Both the position numbers and the translations under genes were made by a program. From positions 52,706,420 through 52,770,419 of the forward strand of contig RSEF01000031.1 in assembly GCA_003993805.1 (NCBI GenBank): a stretch of 64,000 nucleotides of DNA, given 5' to 3'. Under the pieces are notes generated by a model, which made no database searches, was not told where the DNA came from, and saw nothing but the letters and a program-made list of their open reading frames with translations. Positions 33,601-46,036 of the stretch are shown here, piece by piece (the first letter of the stretch is position 1; every line of letters begins with the position of its first letter). The DNA is from Himantopus leucocephalus (taxonomy: Eukaryota; Chordata; Aves; Charadriiformes; Recurvirostridae).

Positions 33601-36164
33601 TTACAAAAACATTTGAAAGATTTATTTTATCCCCTGTTTAAAGTGGAATACACGCTGTCCCTTAAAATACTGGCTCTCTTCTATTTGCTGTGAAAGTGTG
33701 AAAGTATTCTATAGTTCATTGTCAATCAGCACTGACATCTTTTTTTTCTCCCTGGAAGAACTTATGGGCCATTTCAGAAGTGTTCTCTAGACTGCTTGAA
33801 TTTAAAAATCCTTTAATTTATACTGGGAGTCTGAATCATATAAATTCCAAAACACTCCTATTTCTGGAACCTCCCACTCAGGGAATCAAAGTTTTCCTCA
33901 CTCTTCGTATTTTCCCAAGGAAAGATCATACGAAGCATGTTTGTTTTCATCTGTGAATAAGAAGAAATTATCCTCAGTACCTTCAGACAATAACTCCGTT
34001 ATTAAAAAGTGGATATTCTCCAAAGTATGCATATTGTACGAGCTAAAGTATGTGTTTGTTTGAAACATTCACTTACTTTATCTTTGCTCTGTCTTTGAAT
34101 AACTCATTATCTGTCTGACCACACACAATACTACAGACCAAGCATTAAAAGGATGAATATGCTTAGGAAGATCTAATGCTTGGCTATGATGCATATGAAT
34201 AGTAAGAATTACTTGTTTAGAACCAGTGACTGCGCTAACGCAAAGAATCAAAGACCTGAATCAAATTTAAAAAGGTATAGACTTGGCAGAGTCTCTGTTT
34301 GGAAATCCAGGGCTTCATTTCACGTACATGGAGCTGTGGATAAAAAAAAAATAATTGGGTATCCTGTAGAACAAGCTAAATTCTCCTTAATTCTTTTTTT
34401 TTTTTTTCCCCTGACTAGACTTGAAGTAACAAAGGATTAGCTTCTTTCCAAGGTTTTTACTCTTTGTATTTGTGGTTTTATTCAGAACACAGTAACAAGG
34501 GGCTAAAAAGTTAAGAACAATGAAGTGCAACTTAAATAAACATTTTGAAACTTTAAAAAAGTTAAGGTTCATTTCTGGAACTGTTAGGGAAAAAGCAACT
34601 AGTTTTTCTCTACTGATTCACACAATTCTTTTCCTTTCCTTGGACTAAATCCTTCATGCTGGCATCTCTTACAACCAACTGGAGGTTTTAAGAATGGCTT
34701 AGGACAAACAAGACAGAGAAAGAGCTCAGTCCACCCGTGCTGACTGCTCTGGTTCGATTTGTTCTGGACTCTGCAAAGAAGAACATCGCACCCTGAATGC
34801 CTAATGTCTCAACACTGGAAAAAAGCAGAACGTACTCCAACACTGAGCTTTGCTCTAGCTGTCAGTTTCAATAGATATTTTTAATTGTACTGAGGTGCAG
34901 GAATTGTTGTACATCCAGTTTTACATCTAGTCCAACATGATCGCCCACTTTACAAAATGCTCCAGAGGTGGATGAGTGGGGCATATTGTCAAGAATATTG
35001 AATTTGTTGCAACACATTCTAAAAATGGAGATGAATGATGCAGAATTGGAAGGTCAATACATGGAAGATTGACCTCAAATATTCATAGGTATGTGAAGAA
35101 AGCAAGTAATAGACAATTTTCCATTTTTGCCTGAATTTCTATAATTCCATTACCCCATTTTGGGGTCTGTTTCTCCTTCACAAAGGGATTTCATCTTAAG
35201 GAGTGCAGGTAGCAGTACTACTGTCATCTTTGCGCCTCGCCCTGGGAAGCTGAGAGCTCATTTTGTCTGTAGCCAGGATTCCCACCACTCCCCTTGGGAC
35301 CCTGCATGGTACTAGTGACTAAATAACACATTCTGAGTTTACACGGCAAACATTGACTTCATTGTCAACTTTAGCTGTGAAGTTGTGAACCCACAGTCAG
35401 CTAACGAAATATAGGATAACTACAATAACGTATTTCTTCCTCCAGATGCAAATTATTGGGGCNTTTTTTTTTTTTTTTTTTACTCTGTGTGCCTACCTAG
35501 CTTCACCCACAGCTAAAAATGGTGTGTGCCTCTGTTTTCCTTGGTATCTGCCACATGGGTTGCTACTATTCTCTCCAGTCATCCCTGCTACCATCTGTCA
35601 CTGCACCTGAGAAGAAAGGGAAAAAGGCTCTTTGGCCACAGTTAGTGCTGCATCAGCTCTCTGCCATGATGTGGCTGGAGTAGAAGTGCAGTGGGCATCT
35701 CATGGTCATAGAGCAAGCCGTTCACTGCTCTGGTATTCCCCGTACATATTGAATTAGGTGGCATGGAGATGGCAAAAAGGTGGATCTGCAGAGAGAGATG
35801 TGATATACGTCACCACTCGCATAGAGGGACAGCAATTTTCACCATCCCTTGTAAAGTGTATACATAACGTGTAGGCATGATAACGATACATGCTAAATGA
35901 TGATGCATGTATGATGAAATACATGCATGCGCAGCCCAACAACCAACAGCTGATCAAAAATGGGGAAAGGCAGATGAATTAACACTCATATTTTTGTAGG
36001 CCACCTATGGTTTTTTGGTGGAAGTCAACTTTTTAAAACAATTAAAGCATTGTTTTTGATGAGTTTTCTGTCTCTGGTGCATTAGACAATAATGCAATAA
36101 GAGAGTTCTTCCTCTGGATTGCACACTAAACAGACATGTGTGAATAACAAACATTTTTTGCTAA

Positions 36165-36200
36165 GGTAAAAATAAATTTAAAAATAAATAAAAATTTTGA
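36165..36200. repeat. (TAAA)n A/T-rich tract
   Basis: AAATAAATTTAAAAATAAAT-type low-complexity sequence. Confidence 0.8.
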
Positions 36201-36374
36201 AATAACAAAACAGAATCTTTGGGATAAAATGAAGACAAAGTGACAGTAAAAATTTAGATATTTTTAATAAAAAAGGAGAAGTTGAAATGATGGGCAACAC
36301 CAATAAAAGGGAGCTTATATGCCATTTACAAAACTGAGCAGAAGAAGGTGGCAAATGTAGCTGTATGCTTCTCT

Positions 36375-36490
36375 ACAGCCTAGTGATTAGCACACTTACC
36401 TGGTAAAAATGAGACACGAGTTTCTTCAGTGTCTAACAGAGGTTTAACCCAAGTGTGGAACCTCTCAGGGCGTACCTCGAACACTGGGGT
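36375..36490. mobile_element. tRNA-like foldback element relic
   Basis: The left arm (36377-36430) reads GCCTAGTGATTAGCACACTT then ACCTGG, and GAGACACGAGTTTC further on. The right arm (36443-36490) is its diverged inverted copy: TTTAACCCAAGTGTGGAACC then TCTCAGGGCG and ACACTGGGG. The arms resemble tRNA-type boxes facing each other, as in a foldback repeat known from turtle and crocodile genomes. It cannot be a working tRNA. Confidence 0.55.
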
Positions 36491-37499
36491 AGAAGATATT
36501 TAGGATCTATTTATTCTAATTTGCATATAATAGTGATTATTAGTTGGAACAGTAAATGACCCTTTTATGCATAAGAAAAACTGAGCACGACAAACCCAGG
36601 TCTGTCCTACTGTCCAGAGACTCATTTTTTTCATGCAAGATAAGAGGCCAAGTTCCAGATTCCTGGTCCTGGTCACACACCCCGTGGGTGTGGGCTGAGA
36701 CCTTCAATTTCCTACGTAAATTCCCTACATGTCATGCCATAGTATATGGGGAAGTGAAGGAGTATTTGTATGTCTTGCACAAGGATAGTTTAGAAAACCT
36801 CTGCAGGCATGACCAGTACCTTCCTCACTCCCTGACGTGGAGTACCAAATAAAAAACCTCTTGCTTCCTCTAAATTTCTCAAAAGTTAGTTTCTTCCAAT
36901 TTTCTGAAAACATTGCCTAAAAAGGCACATATTTTATATGAATTTATTTTTTTCTTATATGAACATTTCTTGACAGGTTTAGGAAATCCCTCACTTCTCT
37001 TTCTCATGCTTTCTAGCACAGTATGCAACTTTCTACCAGATATATGAATGCACTTAATATAAATGTTATATTTTATTCACACTACTGCAGAGAGAAACCC
37101 CAAACCAGAACAACAACGATGCACAGTCGTTATTAATCACTCACATCTCTCAGAATGATCTCCCCTCTCTCCCTTATATCAGGATTGGTATCCTTCCAGT
37201 TAGAAACAAATGCACCCCGCATCCAAATTTCTATATAGTCCCCTGTGGATAGAAGATCCCAGCGTGCAGCTATTACTGGAATGGATAGATCTTCAGTTTT
37301 GCAGATTTTAACATATATTTGTTCTCATGGGCTTCCTCTTTTAAGAGATGAAACAATGAAAACCATGTCAGCATGGAGACAGGCCTTTGTTATGATGCTG
37401 AGTGATGACATACTGCTTTCAGAAGCCGCTGGACACAAGCTGCTGAGATACAGCTCTTTCTGTGGTGGAGGAGGCAGACCTTACCTGAAGAAATGGAGA
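36491..37499. other. Gene-free stretch before CR1 endonuclease piece
   Basis: Unique or unrecognisably decayed sequence. The right end may be more of the old CR1 in the reverse-transcriptase direction, but no motif could be read. Confidence 0.5.
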
Positions 37500-38530
37500 A
37501 AAAAAAGTTGTTGAGTATCTTGGCCTTTTCTAAGCCTTTTGTCACCAGGTGTCTTGCCTCCATTTTTCTCAGCCTTCCTTTTGCTACTGTTAGTGGCTAG
37601 AAGTCCTTCTTGTTTCCTTTTGCGTTACTCATTAGGTTCCAATCCTGCTGAATTATCTCCACCCTTTCCCTACCTCCATCCGTCCATGCATGGGCAATTG
37701 TTCTATACATCTCAGTCACCCAGCTGCTCTTCTGCCTTCCTTTTAGCATTCAGTTTCACTTAGGACCTCTCTGGTCATCTGTGCTGGCCTTCTGCCATGC
37801 TTGCTCAGTTTACTGCATGTTAGAACAGACCATGCTTGTGCTTTGAGGAGGTTATCCTTGAAGATTCACCAGGCTTCCTAGGTGCTGCTGGCTGCTGCCA
37901 GGTAGACGCCTGAGTAAGCCAAGGGGCTTGCTCTCTTGAAGTCCAGGGTTGAAATTTTCTTATTTATCCTACTCATTTCTCTTAGGACGTTAAACACGAC
38001 AATCATATGGTTGTTATGGCCAAGACTGCCTTTGTTCTTCGCATCATCCACCAATTCTTCCTCGTTTGTGAGTTATGGGTCCAGTAATGCATTCTGCCTT
38101 AATTGGCTCATTGATCTCTTGCATCAAGTAGTTGTCATCAGCATGCTCCAGAAACCTCTTGTATACTCATAAAGTGCTATATTGACTTCCAAGAAAATAT
38201 CAAGGTCATTAAAATCCCCCATGATTTCCAGGCCTTGCAGTTGTTTCCTGCAGCGGTGTAAAGAAGGCACCATATTTACTTTGCTGGTCTCTATCCATCC
38301 TCTGCTGTTTTACAGTTGCATCAGCTATCCCACCATGTCTCTGTGATATAGCTCTGCAGTTATGCATGGACTTCTAACATCTTTGTTTTTCCATGTGGTG
38401 TGTTCATTCAGGTACACACGCAAGATCCATCCCCCAATCTTGTTGCTTTCATAAGGGAAGCGCGAGAACTTCCAACATCATGTTGTCCCCTGGGCACTTC
38501 CTTACTGCTCCATGTTAGTTCACTTTTTTT
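37500..38530 (-). mobile_element. Old CR1 LINE, endonuclease half of ORF2, antisense
   Basis: A diverged CR1-clade fragment whose coding sense is the minus strand. Reading leftwards from about 38350, the translated minus strand shows ITETWWD (38327-38347) and MGDFND (about 38205-38225). Both are hallmark motifs of the AP-type endonuclease of CR1 and L2 LINEs. Further on, LGH-NNH-M (about 38007-38022) stands where the family has a Ser-Asp-His triad, so the catalytic Asp is replaced. The linker towards reverse transcriptase ends near 37510. Frameshifts and stops are frequent. Neither the 3' tail nor the reverse-transcriptase core is present. Boundaries are approximate. Confidence 0.85.
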
Positions 38531-40883
38531 CAGTTTTGGTTATCCTCCTCTGACATATAGAGCTTAACTTCTCAATGTTTAGAAGAATAGCTGATACACA
38601 GCAAGAGCTCAAATGGTGCATGTCTAAAGAAGTGGATGAACAACTTCATAAACTAATACAGTGTCCTGAGGTAAATCTTAAACCTTTGTTCTTAAAACTT
38701 TATGTGGATTTCAGCTCAGAATAAATCAGCATAATTGGAATGCACAGATCAAATTCAGCAGAGGATTGCCATAAAATACACATGACTTCTCTTTAAAGTT
38801 GATCCCAAAATAAATATATATGGCTAAGGAGTGCAACTTGCACCAGTGTGGCATTGGACCAGAGAGTCAAACAAGTATGATTTAAGTGTCAAACCTGTGA
38901 CTGCGGTCCATAGCATGTTCCTCTTGTGTAGTCTGCCTTGTAGCCTGATGGGAGGGGAAATTTGGAACCTACCCCACTCTATAATGACAAAGGTGTAGTT
39001 TTACTTTTGGCCTTTTTGGAAAAAAAGAAAGAACCAACAAAAAAAACCCAAACCCCAAAAAGGTGCCTGATCGTAGTTGGCACTACAACTATTGGAAATA
39101 TTTGTCCAAAACCAATGTAAAGAAGAATCATAAACAAAATACAGATTTATCTAAGAATGAAAAGCAGCTGAGAATTACAGCCCTTGTATGAGATAATCCA
39201 TCATGAAACAATTATTTTTGTATTATGACCCTGGTCTTTGTTTGTAAAAAGAAGTAGCAGCTTTTATTTTATGCCACTCCTCTTTGTGTGTGTGGCATGA
39301 TGAACAGAGGTCCTTACACTAATAATTCACACTTGAGCTGTCATAGAATTATAGAAAAATATGCCTGGAAAGGGCTTTGGAGAGGCTACATCACATGTCA
39401 GAGTTGGTAAAAAAAAAATCACATGTTTGAAACACCACCAAAATTAAGTCAGGAAGTGCTCCAAATGATTCCTGTTCCTCTACTGGTGTAGAGAGATCTG
39501 CAGACAATCAAGAGATCCAGTCACAGATCTCCTCAACAGTAGAATTTATCCTCAAAGGTTTAGTATTTATAATCCTATTATTTTCTAATCCTATTATTGT
39601 AATGTTTGGATGAATTGAATGTATTTCCTCCTTAATCTCTGTGTGATCTCACATATTTCCCGTCAATGATGACTTCTGGCTGACCCTACAAATACTTTGT
39701 CCTTCAATACTTAAAAATAAATCTCTAGAATAGTTAGGAACATTGTATTTTCTGCAGATGCACCTTGCTGTTAGATAATGTCTCTTGACAAAGCTCATAT
39801 TTATAGAGGTGTTTGATCCTCACCTGATTTCCATTCAGGTCATGTATTTTTGCTTTTTACTTGCTCAGTAGGTGGCCACTGTGATGCAATTTTTATTTTA
39901 AAATCACATTTGTGGCTGTGCATGGAACAGAGGAATATCTACAGAGTTGTTACACATAGTATACAGAAAAAAATGCTATGCAACTTTGAATTGCATGGAT
40001 TTAATGCTATTTAAGGGTTTAACAGTGACATCATAAATCACAAGAAGGTATGAATTAATTTATATCCTACCATAAGCCTAAGATAACGTTATAGCCTCAA
40101 TTTTGAAAGTTGATTATTTTTGAATTTCCTTTGCAATTACATTTTCATTTACTCTGCCACCCTCTAGCTTGCTTGCTTATTTTGCCCTTTTGCCCTTTTC
40201 CCATCATCTCCTGTTTCTACTTTTCTTTCCCATCGTGCTCCAGAATGTCCTACTTGAATGAGCTATACAGAGTTTCCAAATAAACAAGTGTATTTTCTGC
40301 CAGCAAAACCCACTGTATATCAGAGAGAAACTAAGATATTAAGGGCATTAAAAAGAGAAGATCAGGCCTCATGACCTGAGCACCCTTGAAATTCACAAGA
40401 ATGTTAAAATAATGAGATATTTAGGTGACAATTCAAATGTAAATGATGAGATTTGTTTGTCCTCGACAGCAGGGTGTTTAATTCTACTATCAACATACTA
40501 TTAGAGAAGCATTTTCCCTTGTGATAGTTATGTAAACTCCGTTTATGATCTCCTTCAAACAGTTTAGGCTTTGGTTCCTCTGTAACATACAAATAGATAG
40601 AAGATAAACTTCATTTTTCTGTTGTCCATCTATCTGGAAGAACAACAAGGACAGCAGCATGTAGATTACACGGGTAAGACGGACAGATCTGGCATACATT
40701 TAGCTGGCCAAGCTTACTTTTTCTTTGTTCTGTTTAACAATAGTGCATATTTGCTAACAGAATTCTACAAAATTAAACATTTTGCATCCATTATTTACAA
40801 AGTACTCTCTTCTTGGAAAAAGGCTATGTAAGCAAATCATAAATGCTTCCAATAAAATAAGCTTTCTCAAAAAAACCTAGGAA
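38531..40883. other. Gene-free AT-rich stretch
   Basis: Unique AT-rich sequence apart from the CR1 tail relic at 39.34 kb and a 16-base direct duplication near 39570 (TAATCCTATTATT twice). No gene. Confidence 0.6.
39341..39400 (-). mobile_element. CR1 LINE tail relic
   Basis: Two decayed tail units (TCATAGAATTATAGAA) are followed by a GGAAAGGGCTTTGGAGA stretch. This matches the antisense CR1 3' end with substitutions. Only about 60 bases can be recognised. Confidence 0.65.
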
Positions 40884-41151
40884 GACCAGGACAAGAGGCA
40901 ATGCGCAAAAATCAAAACACATGAAATTCCATCTCAAAACAAGAAACCAGTTTTATGCTGTGGTGGGGTGGCCACACGCTAGACCAGGTTACCCAGAAAA
41001 GTTGTGAAGTCTCCATCCTTCAAGATATTCAAAGCCTGACAGGACACAGTCCTGAGCAACTGGCTCTAGGTGTCCCTGCTTGAGCAGAGCTGTTGGACCA
41101 GGTGACCTCCAGAGGTCCCTTCCCACCTCAACCATTCTGCGAGTCTGTGAT
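40884..41151 (+). mobile_element. CR1 LINE 3' fragment
   Basis: Plus-strand old CR1. It opens with GGACAAGAGGCAATG, continues through the ORF2 C-terminal region (GAAATTCCATCT, CAGGTTACCCAG) and the GTCTCCATCCTTCAAGATAT box, and ends with GGTCCCTTCCCACCTCAACC plus one decayed tail unit. It is diverged, so older than the copies at 22-24 kb. Confidence 0.92.
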
Positions 41152-43497
41152 TTATAAACAAGGCCTGGGTTGTCAATCCCCAAGTCAAAAGACTCAGGAA
41201 ATCTTGTTTATTGTACTTTGGTTTGTAAGTGCTTGCTTGGCTTATAATTTAATGGCGTAGAACTTTCTCCTTTTTTGCTTATATTCTGCTTGTATAAATT
41301 ACAAAAAAAAAGTGGCTGCTGCTATTATAGATATCTTCTGTTTTTTTCCCCCGTCTTACTGTGCCTCTGTCCAGACATTACACTCCAAGACTTCATTCCA
41401 CAAGTTCTCAGTAATAAAACTAAAGTGGTACAAATGAATTGCAGCACATTATAAGCTTTGTTTCAAGTCACTATTGATATTCCAGTTCAATCCCATTTCT
41501 AGAGTGGCAGTTTCTAACCAGTAACAAAGAAATATATTACTACTATCAAAAGTAGTCTCTGTCTCATACGAAGGTCTACCTTGGCTGAGGCTACGCAACT
41601 AATATCATGTTGGTATACAGAACACACTACTGTCTTAGAGTAGCAGGGTTATGAACTCTGAAGCTTCTCAGGAGGTACGGACCTCTTAGATGATACCACA
41701 TAACACCAGGAAATTTTGTCATACGTACATCTACAAAAGTTGAAGACTACATTTCCCTAAACCGTTAGGTGGCACAAACCAGGGTTTTTGAACCAGCTTC
41801 TCACTTACACGATATCATAAGGCAGATGCTCATTTTTGCCTGCTTCTAGCAGAAAACAAGATCTCACATGTTCTCACATATGCTAGGAAATCATGTCAGC
41901 TGAAGGAAGTCAATGAGCTAGCAGGAGCGTCTGTGGGACACTACAGAAGTGCTCTTGCAGAAGGAGTACATGGAGATGAAGACTTAAATGTTTGATGTTT
42001 ATAGATAGCAAGGGAGGGTTACTTAATGAACAAATTCAGAAAGAATATCTAGGGAAAGAAGAACTCTCTCATTATGGGTGGAAAGAGAAAAAAAATCCCA
42101 CCGCAAAGGAGAAATGGGAACTTCAGGATGGGAGACACCCCACTGAAAGTGATGGAGCTTACAAACATCACCGACAGGGTGAGTGTATAAATCTTCATGG
42201 TTTCTCAATTTTCTCTCCCCCTGCTTGTTCACTGGTATCTTTCTCATTTAAAGTTTACTACATAGACATGTTCAGAACGATCTTACGTAAAAATAAAATA
42301 AAAACTTCTAAGACAATTTTCAAAGGGAAATGAGCAAGACAGTACTGGACAGCAAAGAGTTAGAGGAAATGTCTTCCTATAGGAAGATTATGTTAATCAA
42401 TGTCCTCAAAACTCACATAACTGGGCTCTGCAGATGTCTGTGTAGAAGATGACCACTGCCAATTTCTTCATGTGAAGCAGGATCTCACAGGAAGCCTGCT
42501 CAAAATGAATTGTGAAACGGCTCCAAACATTACTATTTGTTTATTTACTTATTTACTATTAAATAGCTAATTAATATTGATTATGAAACAGCTGCAAAAT
42601 TATTTCAGAATTACCAGGGCCTCTGCAGCAAAATCCAATGCCAGCAGTAGAAAAGTCCAAAAAATCTGTCTTACAAAACACTTGACTGAATGGGCAAGTA
42701 TAAATATGCCACATGTTTGCACTCAAAACACCACAAGATTAAAAGCTGGGCTTCAAAGAGCTCCTTTGAAAACACAACATAGTGGTTTCGATTTTTCCTT
42801 ACTCAAGAACAAATTCAGTATTCAAATTGTCTTCTGACATTCCTCATACCGCGCCACATGTGGACCAAACTCTTCTGCACAGTCCTGACAAGAGGTTGGC
42901 TGTATCCCACTGCTCGAGACTGCACAGAAGATATCTCTTTTTATGATTAGTAAACACTTGGGACGGAACAAACATTAGTGCAGATTCACAGGCTAAAATC
43001 CCTGATGCTCCTTTATCTGAAAATAGGCATAAGCCTAGGAAATACAGTTTTCCAGAAAATGTTTACATTGCAGTGCTTTCTGAACTGTACTTAGACTGAA
43101 AGATCTTTGGAGCTGGGTTATTGAGGGTGTGGTTGGGGTTTTTTTTTGTTATAGATAGAGTCAAGTTGAATGGCGAGTTCACATATGACCGAGGCTTTTA
43201 GGTGCTACCAATACATCAATAGCAAATAACACAACTCAGTGACATCCTTTCACTATGCAGATATCCACCCCAAATAGCTTTGTGTACAGATGGTGTGGAG
43301 ATTCAGTCCTGTATTGATCTCCCTCTCCTTTAAGTTTCTCAGTAACGTTGCATAGAATTAATTACGTGGGGAAATTGTTTAGAGAAGCAGATTATGGTAG
43401 AAATACCAGAATAAAAATGCTGTGTGAAAAGTACATTCAAGCTTCCAAACTGATGTCTACGTCAAGTAAGTACTAAAAGCACTTCTGAAAAAAACAC
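41152..43497. other. Gene-free stretch
   Basis: Unique AT-rich sequence. The plus frame at 41992-42333 (113 codons) is unrecognised. Nothing else seen. Confidence 0.6.
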
Positions 43498-43590
43498 TGA
43501 AGCCAAGGTGGAGAGGAAAAAGTAATTTGTCTAAAAGCCACAAGAAGAGTAATTTTCAGAGCTGGGGCTGTAGCTCTGGAAATGCTTGTC
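43498..43590 (-). mobile_element. MIR-type SINE relic, antisense
   Basis: Antisense MIR: GGTGGAGAGGAAAAAGTAAT, TTTGTCTAAAAGCCACAAGA and TTTTCAGAGCTGGGGCTGTA follow the order of the reverse-complement MIR consensus (sense: GGCAAGTCACTT, then GCTCTGCCAC). The 5' box region beyond 43590 is too decayed to place. Confidence 0.6.
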
Positions 43591-45566
43591 ACTGGGGTCC
43601 ACACTTCACCCAGCTTCCCCACCGGAGAATGAGGGGACACACTAAATAGCAAATATCCACTGTTTTTATAACTGTAGTGCTGGGATTCCTCTCATTTGAG
43701 AGCAGGTTGGTTTTTCTTCTTGATGCTTGCCACGATCGTGTCAATGAGCTTGCTGAGTCAGTTGGGAAGGTGTCAGGACAGTAACAGTACAGAGCAGTAA
43801 TTAAGAAATAAGGACTCTTGAGGGGACATTTCATCGTGAGCTTTCTCCCCACAACTCTCCTTTTTTTTTTCCTCACAGTCTAACATACAAAAATGCTGCA
43901 TCACCTTTGCAACATTCCCCGATGCTGCACTCAGAATATCAAGAATACAATGCAAAACTGGACCTCTCCTGTCCCTGCCAAAAATATACAGTATTTACTA
44001 CTGATCCAAGTAGCTGTGTTGTTTAACTGCTTAAATATTGTAGGACTCACAATCCCCCAAACTATGTTAAATGTCCCCAAGTTAAATCAGCAGCAGCACT
44101 TATTAAATATCAGGATTTGATCTATCTGGAGTCAACAGCTGAACAGCAGACACATCAAAATCTGAGCAACAATGACCTCAGAGCTATGTATATTTATCCT
44201 ACGCTGGATTTCCTGGCACGCTGAAGCCAAGGGGGAAAACCCGCTGAACCAGTCCAGCGCAGAGGTTAATACTCCAATTAAATCACTGGCTTTAAAAAAA
44301 ACTTTTAGATCTATGACTCCAAGTGTGAAAGTGTTTCACAACTTTCCTGTCTTAACAGTGAGGAATGTTAATAAGTCCTAGGTAGGAGCTGCAAATAACC
44401 CGTGAGGTGCTTCTCAGCAGCAGGAAATTCTTGTCCATATATTCACAGGGGCACAAGGAAGAAGCTGCTGCATATGGGAAATACACGTTCAAGAAAAACC
44501 TAGCAACAAGCAGCTGAGAAAAGGGGCAATTCACCTGCCAGATGGAAGACTTCACGACTGCAGTCGCGCTCTCCTGCATCTTGGTAGTCCCACAGTTAGC
44601 TGGGGTAGGCACTGCATAGGGGAATAGAAAGTGTTTCTGATGATCTGCATGTTGTAAACCAGTTGGTAAATGAGACTAATGATGTCTACCAGGTCATGTG
44701 TCTGCAGTGGGGCAACAAAAAAAGGAAAGCTCTGTCCTCCTCTTCCCACAGTGAGACATATGATGGGGAACTGCTTTTCCTTCCCGCTCTTTCTCCAGTA
44801 CCCCCACAAGTGGTCCATGACTTCGCAGTTCAAGATTTAGGCCACAGTGTTGGCAAAACCCAACCACGGTCTATGAAAAACACCACAGTGATGTTTCTCC
44901 CTATCTAAACTGTCCATTTCTTTGGTTTTCTCCGATGATGAGAGGGCAGTGTGAGGTTAAATTTTCCTTCTCTGAATCCTACACCTTACCTGTGGCTAAA
45001 AGAAAGAAAATAAACGCTTTCACCACAGGGATTTGCCCAAATAATTCACCCAGGTGAGATTCAGCATGGTAAATCCTTGCTACATCTGCAGAACAGCCCA
45101 ACCTATGATTTTTTTTCTTTCTGTTCTATATATATTATATATTTCATGGATACGATGAGATGGGTGTGTAGTATATTGATTTTCCACTTATCACCACACA
45201 TTCCCTGGGTACTCAGGGCTTGGTGTCACTATTATGCAGCTGGCGCATACCTCTGTATTTAGTTCTCATCAGACTAAAATGGTTGCATGGCTTGACTTCC
45301 TCATTGTTAACTAATAGAGGGGCTTGAGAGGAAGCTGAACAGCGTGGTGGAGCCATCCATCATCTAGTCCCTGCCCACCAACTGATAGAAACCTGTGCCT
45401 CGAGTAGGGTGGTGAGCCCGAGTCCGAGCTGAGACATATTGTTATGTTTCTGGTCCCAAGAACCAACGAGAACCTGAGAGTAAGATGGGCTTTTTTATTC
45501 CCTAACCTGGCTCTTAATCAATAAGAGAGAAAAGTGGATTTGTGAATGGTTGATTAGATTTGCAAA
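43591..45566. other. Gene-free stretch
   Basis: Unique sequence. A minus frame at 44552-44833 has an acceptor-like pyrimidine tract ahead of part of it, but no domain and no matching donor. No gene called. Confidence 0.5.
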
Positions 45567-45636
45567 TAGAATCATAGAATCATAGAATCGTTAAGGTTGG
45601 AAGGGACCTTTCAGATCATCTAGTCCAACCATTAGA
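45567..45636 (-). mobile_element. CR1 LINE tail, about 70 bp
   Basis: Three tail units (ATAGAATC type) are followed by GGTTGGAAGGGACC and ATCATCTAGTCCAACC, the antisense CR1 3' end. Similarity stops shortly after. The short but well-preserved sequence suggests a young, heavily truncated insertion. Confidence 0.92.
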
Positions 45637-45803
45637 TCACCTCCTTCCCCATTTTCTGAGTTAAAAAAATGGAAACGGGAGAGCTGTATCCGCAGCAGGC
45701 TGGGTGTCAATGCATGTGCTCGAGGGCGACGTTATTTCTTTGGGGGAAAACAAAAAATAATCTGCTGCTTCAGAGCTGCAATATCCTTCCTTGTCCTCTT
45801 CAG

Positions 45804-46036
45804 GTACCTCCGGGCCCTGCACAGCAATAGTCCTGCCCCATGGACTGCTGCTTGACGAAGGTCTCCGGACCCCGGAGCCTCCATCTGTCTGTGAGACCAA
45901 AGACCCACCCCGAGCCTTGCAGGAGGCTGGTCATCTTCCCTTGCCTGCCAGCAGCACCAATGTCCCCCCCTCCTTTACACAAGCAGAACTGTTTCTGCTC
46001 AGACAGCACGTGCGGAGAATTCCTCTAATGCCTTCG
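45804..46036 (+). other. Exon-like open segment, unrecognised
   Basis: A strong acceptor-like site (TATCCTTCCTTGTCCTCTTCAG, ending at 45803) and a strong donor-like site (TCG then GTAGGTGG at 46037) bracket 233 bases. This segment is open in the frame of the window's longest gap-free open frame (45791-46339, no ATG start). The translation is Pro-, Ser- and Leu-rich with no known domain. The segment is GC-rich, which makes open frames and splice-like sites more likely by chance. It could be an exon of a non-coding RNA or of an unrecognised gene, or nothing. Confidence 0.2.

Larger units (their letters stand above)
29641..36374. other. Gene-free AT-rich stretch
   Basis: Nearly 7 kb of unique AT-rich sequence with T-rich and A-rich tracts (30.6, 31.02, 34.4, 35.46 and 36.17 kb). 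No gene or transposon body recognised. Confidence 0.6.

Noticed and set aside
36375..36490. tRNA gene
   Set aside because: Only box-like fragments in inverted arrangement; no cloverleaf or anticodon arm.
44552..44833. Minus-strand exon with pyrimidine-rich acceptor
   Set aside because: No donor, domain or neighbouring exon could be found.
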